Virus record (IMG/VR): IMGVR_UViG_3300043449_000497
Coordinates: 1 to 31,377 of that record
Strand: one strand, 5' to 3'
Origin: a virus
Length of the DNA: 31,377 bases
Part shown: piece after piece, positions 1-5,627 of the stretch
Layout: each line of letters opens with the position of its first letter
Numbering within the stretch: the first letter of the stretch is position 1
Notes under the pieces: generated by a model
What the model was told of the DNA's origin: nothing
Seen by the model: the letters and a program-made list of their open reading frames with translations, nothing else
Database searches by the model: none
Made by a program: the position numbers and the translations under genes

Positions 1-39
1 CTTTCACCGCTCGCCTTTTATTGCGCCTGTTTTCCTACG

Positions 40-219
40 CATAATGCACACCAAAATTCACACGCTAAACACATGGTGAATAGCGGACCCCAATATGACC
101 CCACAATTATGAGCCTCGGTTAGGTCCTTGCGTCATGCCCCCGTCACACACGCATTATGAGGCGACAAGGAATTTTTGGTGGCACTTTATGAGGCTATTC
201 ATAATGCCGAAATCATAAT
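40..219. repeat. Iteron-like ATTATGA/TCATAAT boxes
   Basis: TTATGAG occurs at 107-113, 155-161 and 187-193. The inverse TCATAAT is at 199-205 and 213-219, and CATAAT is at 40-45. The copies at 187 and 199 form an inverted repeat with 6-bp arms. The stretch 1-341 has no convincing gene, and this clustering is the main structure in it. It lies about 1.5 kb from the putative small terminase, so a packaging site or replication origin is possible. Neither is shown by the sequence alone. Confidence 0.5.
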
Positions 220-250
220 CCAAACCTCGCCTAGCCACATGGCGCATGGC

Positions 251-290
251 ACACGGGGGCATGGGGGGGTACGCCCCTATGTGTATTTAT
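251..290 (+). terminator. GC-rich hairpin followed by T-rich run
   Basis: ACAC at 251-254 and GGGGC at 256-260 can pair with GCCCC at 273-277 and GTGT at 281-284. ATTTATTTATT follows. The shape is terminator-like for plus-strand transcription entering from the left, or it could be a structural element of the noncoding end. The loop is G-rich and the stem has mismatches. Confidence 0.3.
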
Positions 291-341
291 TTATTGAAGG
301 AGGTAGAGCCGATTTGTGAAAATTTTATATGAGGGAGGCGT

Positions 342-632
342 TTACCATTTGACTTTGTTTGCCCAATATGCTGCGCTCATTGGTCCTTTGGCGATGTTTT
401 TTGCGTGTCGTGTTTGAAATCGGTTACGGCGGCTGGCGTAAGCCTTGCTTTCGCCTGCTTTTTTGGGTGAGCCTTTTACGCCTTGTTGTCCGAATCTGAT
501 GGTTTTGATTTGTCCACCTGATTTTGCTACAACTATATGGGATTTGGTTGGGTGGTTTGGTGTGGCTTTTGGTTTATTATAACCTGATACACCTGCTCTT
601 GCTAGTCTTGGGTCACGATTTGGGGTTGCCAT
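342..632 (-). CDS. Small basic conserved phage protein (SGYNKPK type)
   Basis: This 96-residue lysine- and arginine-rich protein has no signal peptide or membrane segment. Its key stretches are SGYNKPK, TIRFGQQG, KAGESKAYASRR and a C-terminal AAYWANKVKW. I recognise this arrangement from small uncharacterised proteins in aquatic phages, and I think it is a named domain of unknown function, though I am not sure of the number. No enzyme motif is visible. It starts at an ATG sharing one base with the stop of the upstream gene (TAATG) and is the last gene of a minus-strand operon. A nucleic-acid-binding or virion role would suit the charge but is inference. Confidence 0.85.
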   Translation of the reverse strand: MATPNRDPRLARAGVSGYNKPKATPNHPTKSHIVVAKSGGQIKTIRFGQQGVKGSPKKAGESKAYASRRNRFQTRHAKNIAKGPMSAAYWANKVKW

Positions 633-1033
633 TATTGGTTCCTTGCGTTTCTTCCTGCTGTCCGTGCTGCTTTGGTGTTTGGTACGAACTGTTTACCTTG
701 GGCTGTACCTTTGCGTTTTGCTTTTGTTGTGGCAGCATATTCTGCTGCCGACAACGATTGGATTGCTTTCTTTGGCAGATAGCGTTCACCTGTGGCTTTG
801 GGTCCTTGGGTGGATGGTTTACCTGATTTGGTGGTCCATTTTTCTTTTGTCCATTTACTCAGGTTGGATTGGGCTTTAGTTTTTGCTCCAGTGTAACCAC
901 CACCAGCCTTTTCGTAGCGTTGTGCTACGATTTGGGCTTTACGGGCGGACCATTGTCCTGCGGCTCCGCCTGCTGTCCCCGCTTTCACAGCGGAGACAAT
1001 TCGCCGCCTTAGTTCAGGTTTTGTGTAACCCAT
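632..1033 (-). CDS. DUF5872-like basic protein
   Basis: The protein has 133 residues and is rich in Lys, Ala and Gly. Residues about 25-50 contain GQWSARKAQIVAQRYEKAGG, followed by a Trp/Thr/Lys segment (LSKWTKEKWTT) and a GERYLPKKAI motif. This order resembles the DUF5872 family, which is found in phages and has no known function. The family name is from memory. It is joined by TAATG junctions to the genes on both sides, so translation of the four neighbours is probably coupled. The basic composition is compatible with DNA or RNA binding, but no fold can be read. Confidence 0.8.
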   Translation of the reverse strand: MGYTKPELRRRIVSAVKAGTAGGAAGQWSARKAQIVAQRYEKAGGGYTGAKTKAQSNLSKWTKEKWTTKSGKPSTQGPKATGERYLPKKAIQSLSAAEYAATTKAKRKGTAQGKQFVPNTKAARTAGRNARNQ

Positions 1034-1119
1034 TACTTATGCTTTTTGCCTTTCATCAGTTTACCGTTTGGCATAACATGGTATCCTGCTGGTACTTTCT
1101 TTTTCTTTTTGGCAGCCAT
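1033..1119 (-). CDS. 28-residue basic micro-protein
   Basis: This is a very short gene. The product begins MAAKKKKK and continues with VPAGYHVMPNGKLMKG, a pattern similar to short phage proteins with a GYH-MP-G-LM core. Its ATG shares a base with the stop of the upstream gene, and its own TAA shares a base with the next ATG, so it sits exactly between two TAATG junctions. That is good evidence it is real. An in-frame ATG at 1158 would give 41 residues but would overlap the upstream gene by 40 bases, so the shorter form is preferred. Function is unknown. Confidence 0.7.
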   Translation of the reverse strand: MAAKKKKKVPAGYHVMPNGKLMKGKKHK

Positions 1120-1394
1120 TATGGTCGTTTTACTCGCATTTTGTTTTGGTTTTGCCATAGTTGCATCAACATTTTTTCTGCTACAGGCTGCCAGTCACCA
1201 TCAGAGAACTTCTGTGATATATCACCCTCACTGAGGGCATCCATCATAGCGGAAACAAAACGCTTCGGATTCTTATATTCACGGGCAATACCTTGTTGAC
1301 GAATCTTTTTGATGTCACCATCACGCAAATACCATCGTGCGCCCTGAATCACCTCAGGGTCATTAGTCGGTGGGCTGGCATCTCTTGGTTTCAT
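1119..1394 (-). CDS. Hypothetical protein, minus-strand left operon
   Basis: The 91-residue protein has an acidic N-terminal half and a basic C-terminus ending NKMRVKRP. I see no recognised domain, no signal peptide and no membrane segment. The middle (IKKIRQQGIAREYKNPKRF, then a helix with two Met) looks helical and might be a small adaptor or DNA-binding module. This is not supported by a motif. It is coupled by TAATG to a small membrane protein upstream and to the 28-residue gene downstream, so all are probably expressed from one transcript. Confidence 0.7.
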   Translation of the reverse strand: MKPRDASPPTNDPEVIQGARWYLRDGDIKKIRQQGIAREYKNPKRFVSAMMDALSEGDISQKFSDGDWQPVAEKMLMQLWQNQNKMRVKRP

Positions 1395-1543
1395 TAGGCA
1401 TCCATTTCAACATCATAATCTATTTTCTCCAAACTGGAGAAAAGCATCCGCAGAAACACTAAGATGCCACCAATGGTGGCAACGGCTGTTCCTACTATTA
1501 CCAGTAATGTTCCCCAAATTCCCATAACATTCTTTCTGTCCAT
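1394..1543 (-). CDS. Small single-pass membrane protein (holin-like candidate)
   Basis: This is a 49-residue protein. After a short MDRKN start there is one hydrophobic segment at about residues 8-30 (IWGTLLVIVGTAVATIGGI), then LRMLF and an acidic tail ending DYDVEMDA. It is the first gene of the left minus-strand operon. A weak Shine-Dalgarno (AGG) lies 7 bases before the ATG, and its TAA overlaps the next ATG. A one-segment protein with a charged tail could be a holin, antiholin or pinholin, or simply a membrane anchor. The main lysis cassette is elsewhere (4474-5627). A longer ORF in another frame over the same DNA was judged a shadow. Confidence 0.65.
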   Translation of the reverse strand: MDRKNVMGIWGTLLVIVGTAVATIGGILVFLRMLFSSLEKIDYDVEMDA

Positions 1544-1562
1544 GCTGTACCTGTAAACAAAG

Positions 1563-1586
1563 CAACCATCCCCTTAGGGATGGTTG
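1563..1586 (-). promoter_or_regulatory. Perfect 10-bp leader hairpin
   Basis: Bases 1563-1572 pair perfectly with 1577-1586 around a 4-base loop. On the minus strand this lies 20 bases before the start of the first left-operon gene, inside its presumed 5' leader, followed by a modestly T-rich GCTTTGTTT. It could be an attenuator, a transcript-end protector or a processing site. It is too far from any upstream minus-strand gene to be a normal operon terminator. Confidence 0.55.
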
Positions 1587-1605
1587 TATCCTTTCTCGTA
1601 CTGTT

Positions 1606-1636
1606 ATTGTACATTTCGCTAGTCGCTCAATGTACA
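1606..1636 (-). promoter_or_regulatory. Putative promoter with operator-like inverted repeat
   Basis: On the minus strand TACAAT (1606-1611) is a good -10 hexamer, but no convincing -35 is present at 16-18 bases. Overlapping it is an inverted repeat, TGTACATT at 1608-1615 and AATGTACA at 1629-1636, with centres 21 bp apart (two helical turns). That arrangement suits a dimeric repressor covering the promoter of the left operon. Predicted transcript start is near 1599, giving a leader of about 56 bases that contains the hairpin at 1563-1586. Confidence 0.35.
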
Positions 1637-1708
1637 CAGTTATCCTTCCCCCCTCCGTAGGTTCCCCCCATCCATGTTCCCTCTGTTCCCTAGACAAGTT
1701 GCATACAA

Positions 1709-1724
1709 GTTAGGTACACCTAAC
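1709..1724. promoter_or_regulatory. 16-bp palindrome, operator candidate
   Basis: GTTAGGT and ACCTAAC are exact reverse complements separated by AC. The site ends 24 bases before the ATG of the putative small terminase, in the divergent intergenic region. Position and symmetry suggest a protein-binding site. Self-regulation by the adjacent HTH protein, or a terminase recognition site, are both possible. No clear -35/-10 pair was found for the plus strand here. Confidence 0.45.
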
Positions 1725-1748
1725 ACATAGAACAATCCGTCTAATGGC

Positions 1749-2171
1749 ATGGACAACATCCTAGACCCCCGTCAAGAAAAATTCTTAAACTGGCTTATGG
1801 TCCCACAACCCAACCGTGTGCCATCATCCCAAGAAAAATATGCTATAATGGAAGGCGTAGATGAAACGACCTTACGCCGCTGGAAAAAGAAACCCGCTTT
1901 CAAAATGGAATGGGAAAAACGGGTATCCGAACAACAACAATCCCCCGAACGAACCCAAAAACTACTAGACAACCTGTATCAGCGAGCCTTAGAAGGCGAC
2001 AACAACTCCGCCAAACTGTATTTGCAAGCAACAAACCGTCTAGCCCCAACCCAAGTCCAAGTAGAACACTCCACCAAACCATCAGAAATCTCAGACGCAG
2101 AACTAGACAGTCTCATAGCGTCAGTCGCTCAATCGGAAATTGAGTCCCGTAGGGAACTAAAAGAACATTAA
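1749..2171 (+). CDS. terS: Putative terminase small subunit (HTH protein)
   Basis: This 140-residue protein would recognise phage DNA and feed it to the large terminase. Residues about 20-60 (SSQEKYAIMEGVDETTLRRW followed by KKKPAFKMEWEKRV) look like the helix-turn-helix of phage small terminase subunits. They are followed by a long helical oligomerisation region with a repeated acidic and Ser-rich tail. It is the first gene of the rightward late operon, as small terminases often are, although terL lies 3.4 kb downstream rather than next door. No good Shine-Dalgarno precedes the ATG. Another kind of HTH regulator cannot be excluded. Confidence 0.65.
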   Translation: MDNILDPRQEKFLNWLMVPQPNRVPSSQEKYAIMEGVDETTLRRWKKKPAFKMEWEKRVSEQQQSPERTQKLLDNLYQRALEGDNNSAKLYLQATNRLAPTQVQVEHSTKPSEISDAELDSLIASVAQSEIESRRELKEH

Positions 2172-2311
2172 TGGGTTCTACTATTGAATGTCCGACTTGT
2201 GGATGCGAGTATCCTCCTGTTGCGACACGATGGCGTTGCCCTGAATGTGGCTTCAAGGATTCTTGTTGTGAGGGTGAGCCTAGGAAGATGAGAGATTATG
2301 ACAACAACTAA
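2171..2311 (+). CDS. 46-residue zinc-ribbon protein
   Basis: This short gene starts at an ATG sharing one base with the stop of the preceding gene (TAATG) and overlaps the next gene by 14 bases. The product has CPTC at residues 7-10, C12, CPEC at 23-26 and CC at 32-33. The paired CPxC knuckles are the standard layout of a zinc ribbon. The tail is charged (GEPRKMRDYDNN). Function is unknown; small zinc-binding proteins often bridge nucleic acid or other proteins. The tight packing between two real genes supports the call. Confidence 0.75.
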   Translation: MGSTIECPTCGCEYPPVATRWRCPECGFKDSCCEGEPRKMRDYDNN

Positions 2312-2594
2312 CGATGCGATGTACACCGCCCTCAGGGCGTTGTATCCGTCCGCTGGAGCGACTTTGGGTGACTTGTTGTATGCTCATTGGTCTAATGTGG
2401 GTTTACAGTATCGTGGGACTCTCCAGTTTGACTATTATGTTGCTCAGGGTGCTGTTGGGACTACTTGGGGTGATTTGGCAAACAATTTTTGGTCTGACCC
2501 CGATTTTGTGGTTTCCAACCTAGAGTTGGAATCAGGGAACGATTTACTCTTAGAGGACGGGTCTTTTATGTTGTTGGAAGTAGGTAATGGATAA
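2298..2594 (+). CDS. Hypothetical virion-type protein
   Basis: The 98-residue protein has an N-terminal part with ALRALYPSAGATLGDLLYAHW that looks like a small helical domain. The C-terminus alternates leucine and acid (LELESGNDLLLEDGSFMLLE), a pattern common in phage head- or tail-fibre-associated proteins. Its ATG lies within the 3' end of the zinc-ribbon gene, and its TAA overlaps the next ATG (TAATG). It leads a block of four or five decoration or fibre-like genes. The exact position in the particle is not readable. Confidence 0.75.
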   Translation: MTTTNDAMYTALRALYPSAGATLGDLLYAHWSNVGLQYRGTLQFDYYVAQGAVGTTWGDLANNFWSDPDFVVSNLELESGNDLLLEDGSFMLLEVGNG

Positions 2595-2977
2595 TGGCTG
2601 ACCTTAAGATTTCTCAGTTGACGGCGTTGACTTCTATTGATGCTGCTTCAACTGATATTTTGCCTATTGTGGATACTAGTGCGACTACTACGAAAAAGAT
2701 TTCGTTGTCTGATGTTGCTGAGCATGTTTCTACTAGTACGGCTATAACCAATTTGGTTTCACCAAAGTTGGATGCCACTACTGCTGCTGCTACTTATGCC
2801 ACTATAACTAATTTGGCTTTGAAGGCTAACTTGGACAGTCCAGCGTTGACGGGTACTCCTACGGCTCCTACGGCTGCTGTGGGAACCTCTAGTACTCAGG
2901 TGGCTACTACGGCGTTTGTTATGAACTCATCTGACGATGACCAGTTTGTGTTGTCGGCAGCAATTTTTACTAGTTAA
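2594..2977 (+). CDS. Tail or head fibre-like protein
   Basis: This protein has 127 residues. The start (MADLKISQLTAL) and the following Asp/Ile/Val/Thr-rich segment resemble N-terminal attachment regions of phage fibres. Residues about 76-110 carry SPALTGTPTAPTAAVGTSST followed by QVATTAFV, a repeat unit widely seen in tail-fibre proteins. Low aromatic content and many Thr, Ser and Ala suit a beta-structured trimer. It would be a short appendage or an adaptor for one. No receptor-binding or chaperone domain is visible. Confidence 0.75.
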   Translation: MADLKISQLTALTSIDAASTDILPIVDTSATTTKKISLSDVAEHVSTSTAITNLVSPKLDATTAAATYATITNLALKANLDSPALTGTPTAPTAAVGTSSTQVATTAFVMNSSDDDQFVLSAAIFTS

Positions 2978-3001
2978 TTAAGGAACAAAGGAATATATTA
3001 T

Positions 3002-3370
3002 ATGGCAACTTTTAGCAAAATACCTCTAAGCGGTAACACTTCAGGAATGGGAATCTTGGTGAACTCTGGTTCATCAGGAGTTGCTGGTCCGACCATTCAC
3101 GCTGGTTCATCAAACCCTAATGTTACTGATGAAGTTTGGTTGTATGCAGTAAACTATGACACAACAGACCGAAAACTGACCATTCAATATGGTGGCGTTA
3201 CTGCTGGAACAAACGAAATTGAATATACCGTTAAAGCAGAAAATGGTTTGTATTTAATTGTTGCTGGTTTGGTACTTGTGGGCAATGCTGCACCAAAGGT
3301 TATTTCGGCTTATGCTGCGACTAACACCAGTATTGTTGTTTATGGGTATGTAAATCGTATCCAAGCGTAA
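3002..3370 (+). CDS. Structural protein, decoration or fibre type
   Basis: The 122-residue protein starts MATFSKIPLSGNTSGMGILV. The pattern continues with small beta strands (IHAGSSNP, DEVWLYAVNYDTTDRKLTIQYGG). Similar short proteins opening with a FxKIPLSGS-like start are common in aquatic phage genomes and are regarded as virion components. No cysteine and no membrane segment is seen. GGA in AAAGGA serves as the ribosome-binding site, 11 bases before ATG. The next protein begins similarly (MPTFSK), so both may attach to the same partner. Confidence 0.7.
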   Translation: MATFSKIPLSGNTSGMGILVNSGSSGVAGPTIHAGSSNPNVTDEVWLYAVNYDTTDRKLTIQYGGVTAGTNEIEYTVKAENGLYLIVAGLVLVGNAAPKVISAYAATNTSIVVYGYVNRIQA

Positions 3371-3381
3371 CGGGTGTTTTA

Positions 3382-3933
3382 ATGCCTACTTTTAGTAAAC
3401 AGATGTCTGGTGGTAAAGCCGTTAGTGGCGGAGCCTTGGCTCCAAGAGGTCGGCGTGGAACAAGTAATCAAGTAGCAACTTATTGGGCTGGCTCAATGAT
3501 TGTTGATGTTCCAGTTTTGGCTACCGCTAGCGCACAAAATGCTTCATTTACTGTTGCTATTTCCAATTATGATTCAACTGTAACATATCTTCTTTCAACT
3601 ACTGCTGGTTCAATCTCTAGAAGTGGTGCAACAATTACTGTTAGTGGTTTGAGCGCATCTGCTTCAGCAACTATTACCGTGACTGGAACAAAGAGTGGTT
3701 TTGAAAACTCTGCTCCAGCAACAAGAAGCGGTAACGCTGCTGCTGCATGTTCTTGTGTATATGCTTACACTCAGGTTGAAGGTGGAAACTGTTGTTGTGT
3801 TGGCTTCTGCGGTGGCGCAGCAAATCAAGTATGCTGCTACAATATTATTGTTTATACACCTGCATCATCTCCTTGCACTGGAAGTTGTGGTTCTAGCGTT
3901 GGTGGATGGTATGCTTGTGACGGAACTTGTTAA
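3382..3933 (+). CDS. Ig-like protein with cysteine-rich C-terminal domain
   Basis: Residues 1-40 share the MxTFSK opening of the previous protein and probably anchor it. Residues about 45-115 look like a bacterial Ig-like beta sandwich (FTVAISNYDSTVTYLLSTTA, then ATITVSGLSASASATITVTG), a module used on phage surfaces to bind sugars or cells. Residues 120-183 are different: twelve cysteines at 123, 125, 137, 138, 139, 143, 151, 152, 165, 169, 179 and 183, with Gly, Ser and aromatic residues. Such density suggests disulfides formed outside the cell or metal binding. It is likely an exposed adhesin. The cysteine domain is not one I recognise. Confidence 0.75.
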   Translation: MPTFSKQMSGGKAVSGGALAPRGRRGTSNQVATYWAGSMIVDVPVLATASAQNASFTVAISNYDSTVTYLLSTTAGSISRSGATITVSGLSASASATITVTGTKSGFENSAPATRSGNAAAACSCVYAYTQVEGGNCCCVGFCGGAANQVCCYNIIVYTPASSPCTGSCGSSVGGWYACDGTC

Positions 3934-3953
3934 TTAAATAATAAAGGATAATC

Positions 3954-4214
3954 ATGTCAAATACTGAAGAAACATTTCAATCACCAAAAGGACATCCTGA
4001 AGCACCATACGACCCAAATGCTCCTATAAACTGGTATGCGTTTGTAATTGAAGGTGATGTTGTTTGGATGCAAACAGCGCAAACTTCATTAGAGTTTTTG
4101 AATATGGTTTTACAATCTGACCCTAAGATTGTTCCAGTTCCAGAACATCTTGCTGGTGAAGTTTTTTCTGGTTGGACCTATGACGGATTTGAGTTTCATG
4201 CGCCAACAGAATAA
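3954..4214 (+). CDS. Hypothetical protein
   Basis: This acidic 86-residue protein has a proline-rich start (SPKGHPEAPYDPNAPINW) and a compact core containing YAFVIEGDVVWMQTAQ. The core looks like a small alpha/beta domain. No catalytic or membrane motif is seen. AAAGGA precedes the ATG by about 6 bases. It follows the cysteine-rich adhesin by 20 bases and its end overlaps the next gene, so it belongs to the same transcript. It could be a chaperone or accessory of the neighbouring surface proteins, but the sequence does not show this. Confidence 0.65.
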   Translation: MSNTEETFQSPKGHPEAPYDPNAPINWYAFVIEGDVVWMQTAQTSLEFLNMVLQSDPKIVPVPEHLAGEVFSGWTYDGFEFHAPTE

Positions 4215-4443
4215 GGAATTAACTCCTTGGCAAATTTATAAACAGCGTTTAGGTGATTCACGACCTTGGCATGCTGTTCAAAAAGACCATAGAGTTGATA
4301 CTGAACTTTCTTTAAAGAGATATTCGGTTTGTGAGGGATGTCCTTCTTTGATTAAGGTGACAAAACAGTGTAAAGAATGTGGCTGTTTTATGAAAATTAA
4401 AACAAAAATTGACAATGCAACATGTCCACTTGGTAAATGGTAA
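4198..4443 (+). CDS. Zinc-binding protein with four-cysteine C-terminal ribbon
   Basis: The 81-residue protein has a C-terminal half with C-x2-C (VCEGCP), C-x2-C (QCKECGC) and a last CPLGKW, typical of a small zinc ribbon. The N-terminal half has TPWQIYKQRLGDSRPWHAV. Similar proteins occur in cyanophages and other aquatic phages, without a known role. The reading frame stays open upstream to an ATG at 4129, but that would overlap the previous gene by 86 bases with non-homologous-looking hydrophobic residues. The ATG at 4198 (17-base overlap) is therefore preferred. Confidence 0.7.
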   Translation: MRQQNKELTPWQIYKQRLGDSRPWHAVQKDHRVDTELSLKRYSVCEGCPSLIKVTKQCKECGCFMKIKTKIDNATCPLGKW

Positions 4444-4473
4444 TATATCACTAGGGAACAAATAGCCTATAGT

Positions 4474-4704
4474 ATGGAAAAGATTAAAGCCTTCGTTTAT
4501 AACAACCCTGTCCGTGTGGCAGCGTTTGTTTCATCTGCTGTGGCGTTGGTCGCTTCTTTTCTGGTACCAGATGTACCAACTGAAACCGTTGTTGTTTTTG
4601 TTTTGTCTGCATTGGGGTTGGGCGAATACGCCCAACGAGCAGAGAACCGTAAAACCGATGAAGCGTTGTTCAGCGAAATCCCTAACGAGGACGACCTAGT
4701 TTGA
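4474..4704 (+). CDS. Putative holin
   Basis: This 76-residue membrane protein has hydrophobic segments at about residues 14-32 (VAAFVSSAVALVASFLV) and 37-50 (TVVVFVLSALGLG), a short cytoplasmic start and a charged tail ending NEDDLV. Two membrane spans of this kind, with the stop overlapping the start of the endolysin gene (TTGA), are the usual signs of a phage holin. It would permeabilise the inner membrane to release the adjacent muralytic enzyme. No strong Shine-Dalgarno is present; a GGGAACA box sits 19-20 bases before the ATG. Confidence 0.7.
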   Translation: MEKIKAFVYNNPVRVAAFVSSAVALVASFLVPDVPTETVVVFVLSALGLGEYAQRAENRKTDEALFSEIPNEDDLV

Positions 4705-5156
4705 AATATACTGGCACATCCGATGGGATAGCCAAGGGTAAACGCAAAGGCACAGAAGCCTTTGTAAAACATGTGTCACTATTATCTAAGGGTAACCTGT
4801 GGAATAATGGGACTTGGGGTGTTCGCCCGATTAAAGGAAAACCCCAATACCTTAGCGTTCACTCAACGGGTCGGGCTATGGACTTGAGTTGGCGTGGCAA
4901 GTCTCGTGCGGAAGCCAACAAGGTTATTGAAATGATTGTCGCTAACGCAGACAAACTTGGCGTAGAAATGGTCCTAGATTATTTCCCCAAGCCGTATGGG
5001 CGAGGCTATAAGTGTACCCGTAAAGGTTGGAGCAAATACACTAAGGCGACCCTTGGGGGTGCGCCGAATGGTGACTGGTATCACCTAGAACTCAGTCCAG
5101 AGTTCGCTGATGACCCTAAGAAGGTCCACGAAGCATTTAAGGCTTTGTTCAAGTAA
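4701..5156 (+). CDS. Endolysin, M15-type zinc peptidase
   Basis: This 151-residue enzyme should cleave peptide cross-links or stems in the host peptidoglycan. The zinc motif SxHxxGxAxD is complete (S52, H54, G57, A59, D61), and the second zinc/catalytic element WYHLE gives H128 and E130. This is the D-Ala-D-Ala carboxypeptidase / L-Ala-D-Glu peptidase (M15) layout. No signal peptide and no separate wall-binding domain is present, so release depends on a holin. It starts at TTG, overlapping the holin stop by four bases. The N-terminal residues GTSDGIAKGKRKGT lack a known domain. Confidence 0.85.
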   Translation: MKYTGTSDGIAKGKRKGTEAFVKHVSLLSKGNLWNNGTWGVRPIKGKPQYLSVHSTGRAMDLSWRGKSRAEANKVIEMIVANADKLGVEMVLDYFPKPYGRGYKCTRKGWSKYTKATLGGAPNGDWYHLELSPEFADDPKKVHEAFKALFK

Positions 5157-5168
5157 TATTCCCGATTA

Positions 5169-5182
5169 ACGGCTTTAGCCGT
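5169..5182. other. 14-bp palindrome between lysis genes
   Basis: ACGGCTTTAGCCGT can fold into a 5- to 6-bp hairpin between the endolysin and lysozyme genes. There is no T-run after it, so it is not an obvious terminator. It may stabilise or help process the mRNA. Confidence 0.3.
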
Positions 5183-5195
5183 ATAGGATGGTGTT

Positions 5196-5627
5196 ATGAG
5201 AAAAGTTTTGTTATTGGCTATTGCCATGTTTTTGTGGATTTCACCAACTGTTGTCCACGCTAAGAAGTATCCGACAATTCGTTGTAGGAACCATTATGAC
5301 ATTATTACAATGATTGCAGATAGCAAAGACATGATGTATCAGGTGGATTACATTATGTGGCGTGAATCACGATGCAACGCATCGTTGATTAACCGTGATG
5401 ACCCTAACGGTGGGTCTATTGGGCTATTTCAGATTAACAAGTTTTGGTGTAAACCAAACCGATACACCAAGCAGGGTTTTCTTCAGGATGCTGGTGTTTT
5501 AACAAAATGTAAAGAACTTTATAATCCTGAAACAGCAGCGAAGGCTTTTATGGCTATTTATGATTATGCTGATAATCGTTATGGTGATGGTTTCGGTCCG
5601 TGGGGCGGTGAACCTAGGTGGACTTAA
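5196..5627 (+). CDS. Secreted lysozyme / transglycosylase-like protein
   Basis: This 143-residue protein has a signal peptide at residues 1-22 (MRK, hydrophobic stretch, then VHA). The mature part has MWRESRC with the likely catalytic E57, then GGSIGLFQIN at 72-81, the hallmark of goose-lysozyme and lytic-transglycosylase folds. GPWGG closes the domain. C30, C60, C85 and C105 could form disulfides outside the membrane. It would cut the glycan strands, complementing the peptidase upstream, or act during infection from the particle. AGGA lies 9 bases before ATG. Its end overlaps the GTG of terL by 10 bases. Confidence 0.8.
   Translation: MRKVLLLAIAMFLWISPTVVHAKKYPTIRCRNHYDIITMIADSKDMMYQVDYIMWRESRCNASLINRDDPNGGSIGLFQINKFWCKPNRYTKQGFLQDAGVLTKCKELYNPETAAKAFMAIYDYADNRYGDGFGPWGGEPRWT

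Noticed and set aside
1033-1158. Longer 41-residue version of the micro-protein at 1033
   Set aside because: It would overlap the upstream gene by 40 bases, while the inner ATG forms a TAATG junction like all its neighbours.
524-1299. Several plus-strand frames of 78-138 residues
   Set aside because: They are antisense to the coupled minus-strand operon and are full of Cys, Trp, Leu and Phe, the usual look of reverse-strand shadows.
1413-1697. A 94-residue minus-strand frame over the divergent region
   Set aside because: It crosses the promoter, hairpin and operator region and has unusual composition. The 49-residue membrane protein in another frame fits the TAATG chain exactly.
4441-4473. 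Sequence resembling a T7-class promoter before the holin gene
   Set aside because: Only scattered bases match, the spacing is different and no phage RNA polymerase is visible in the window.
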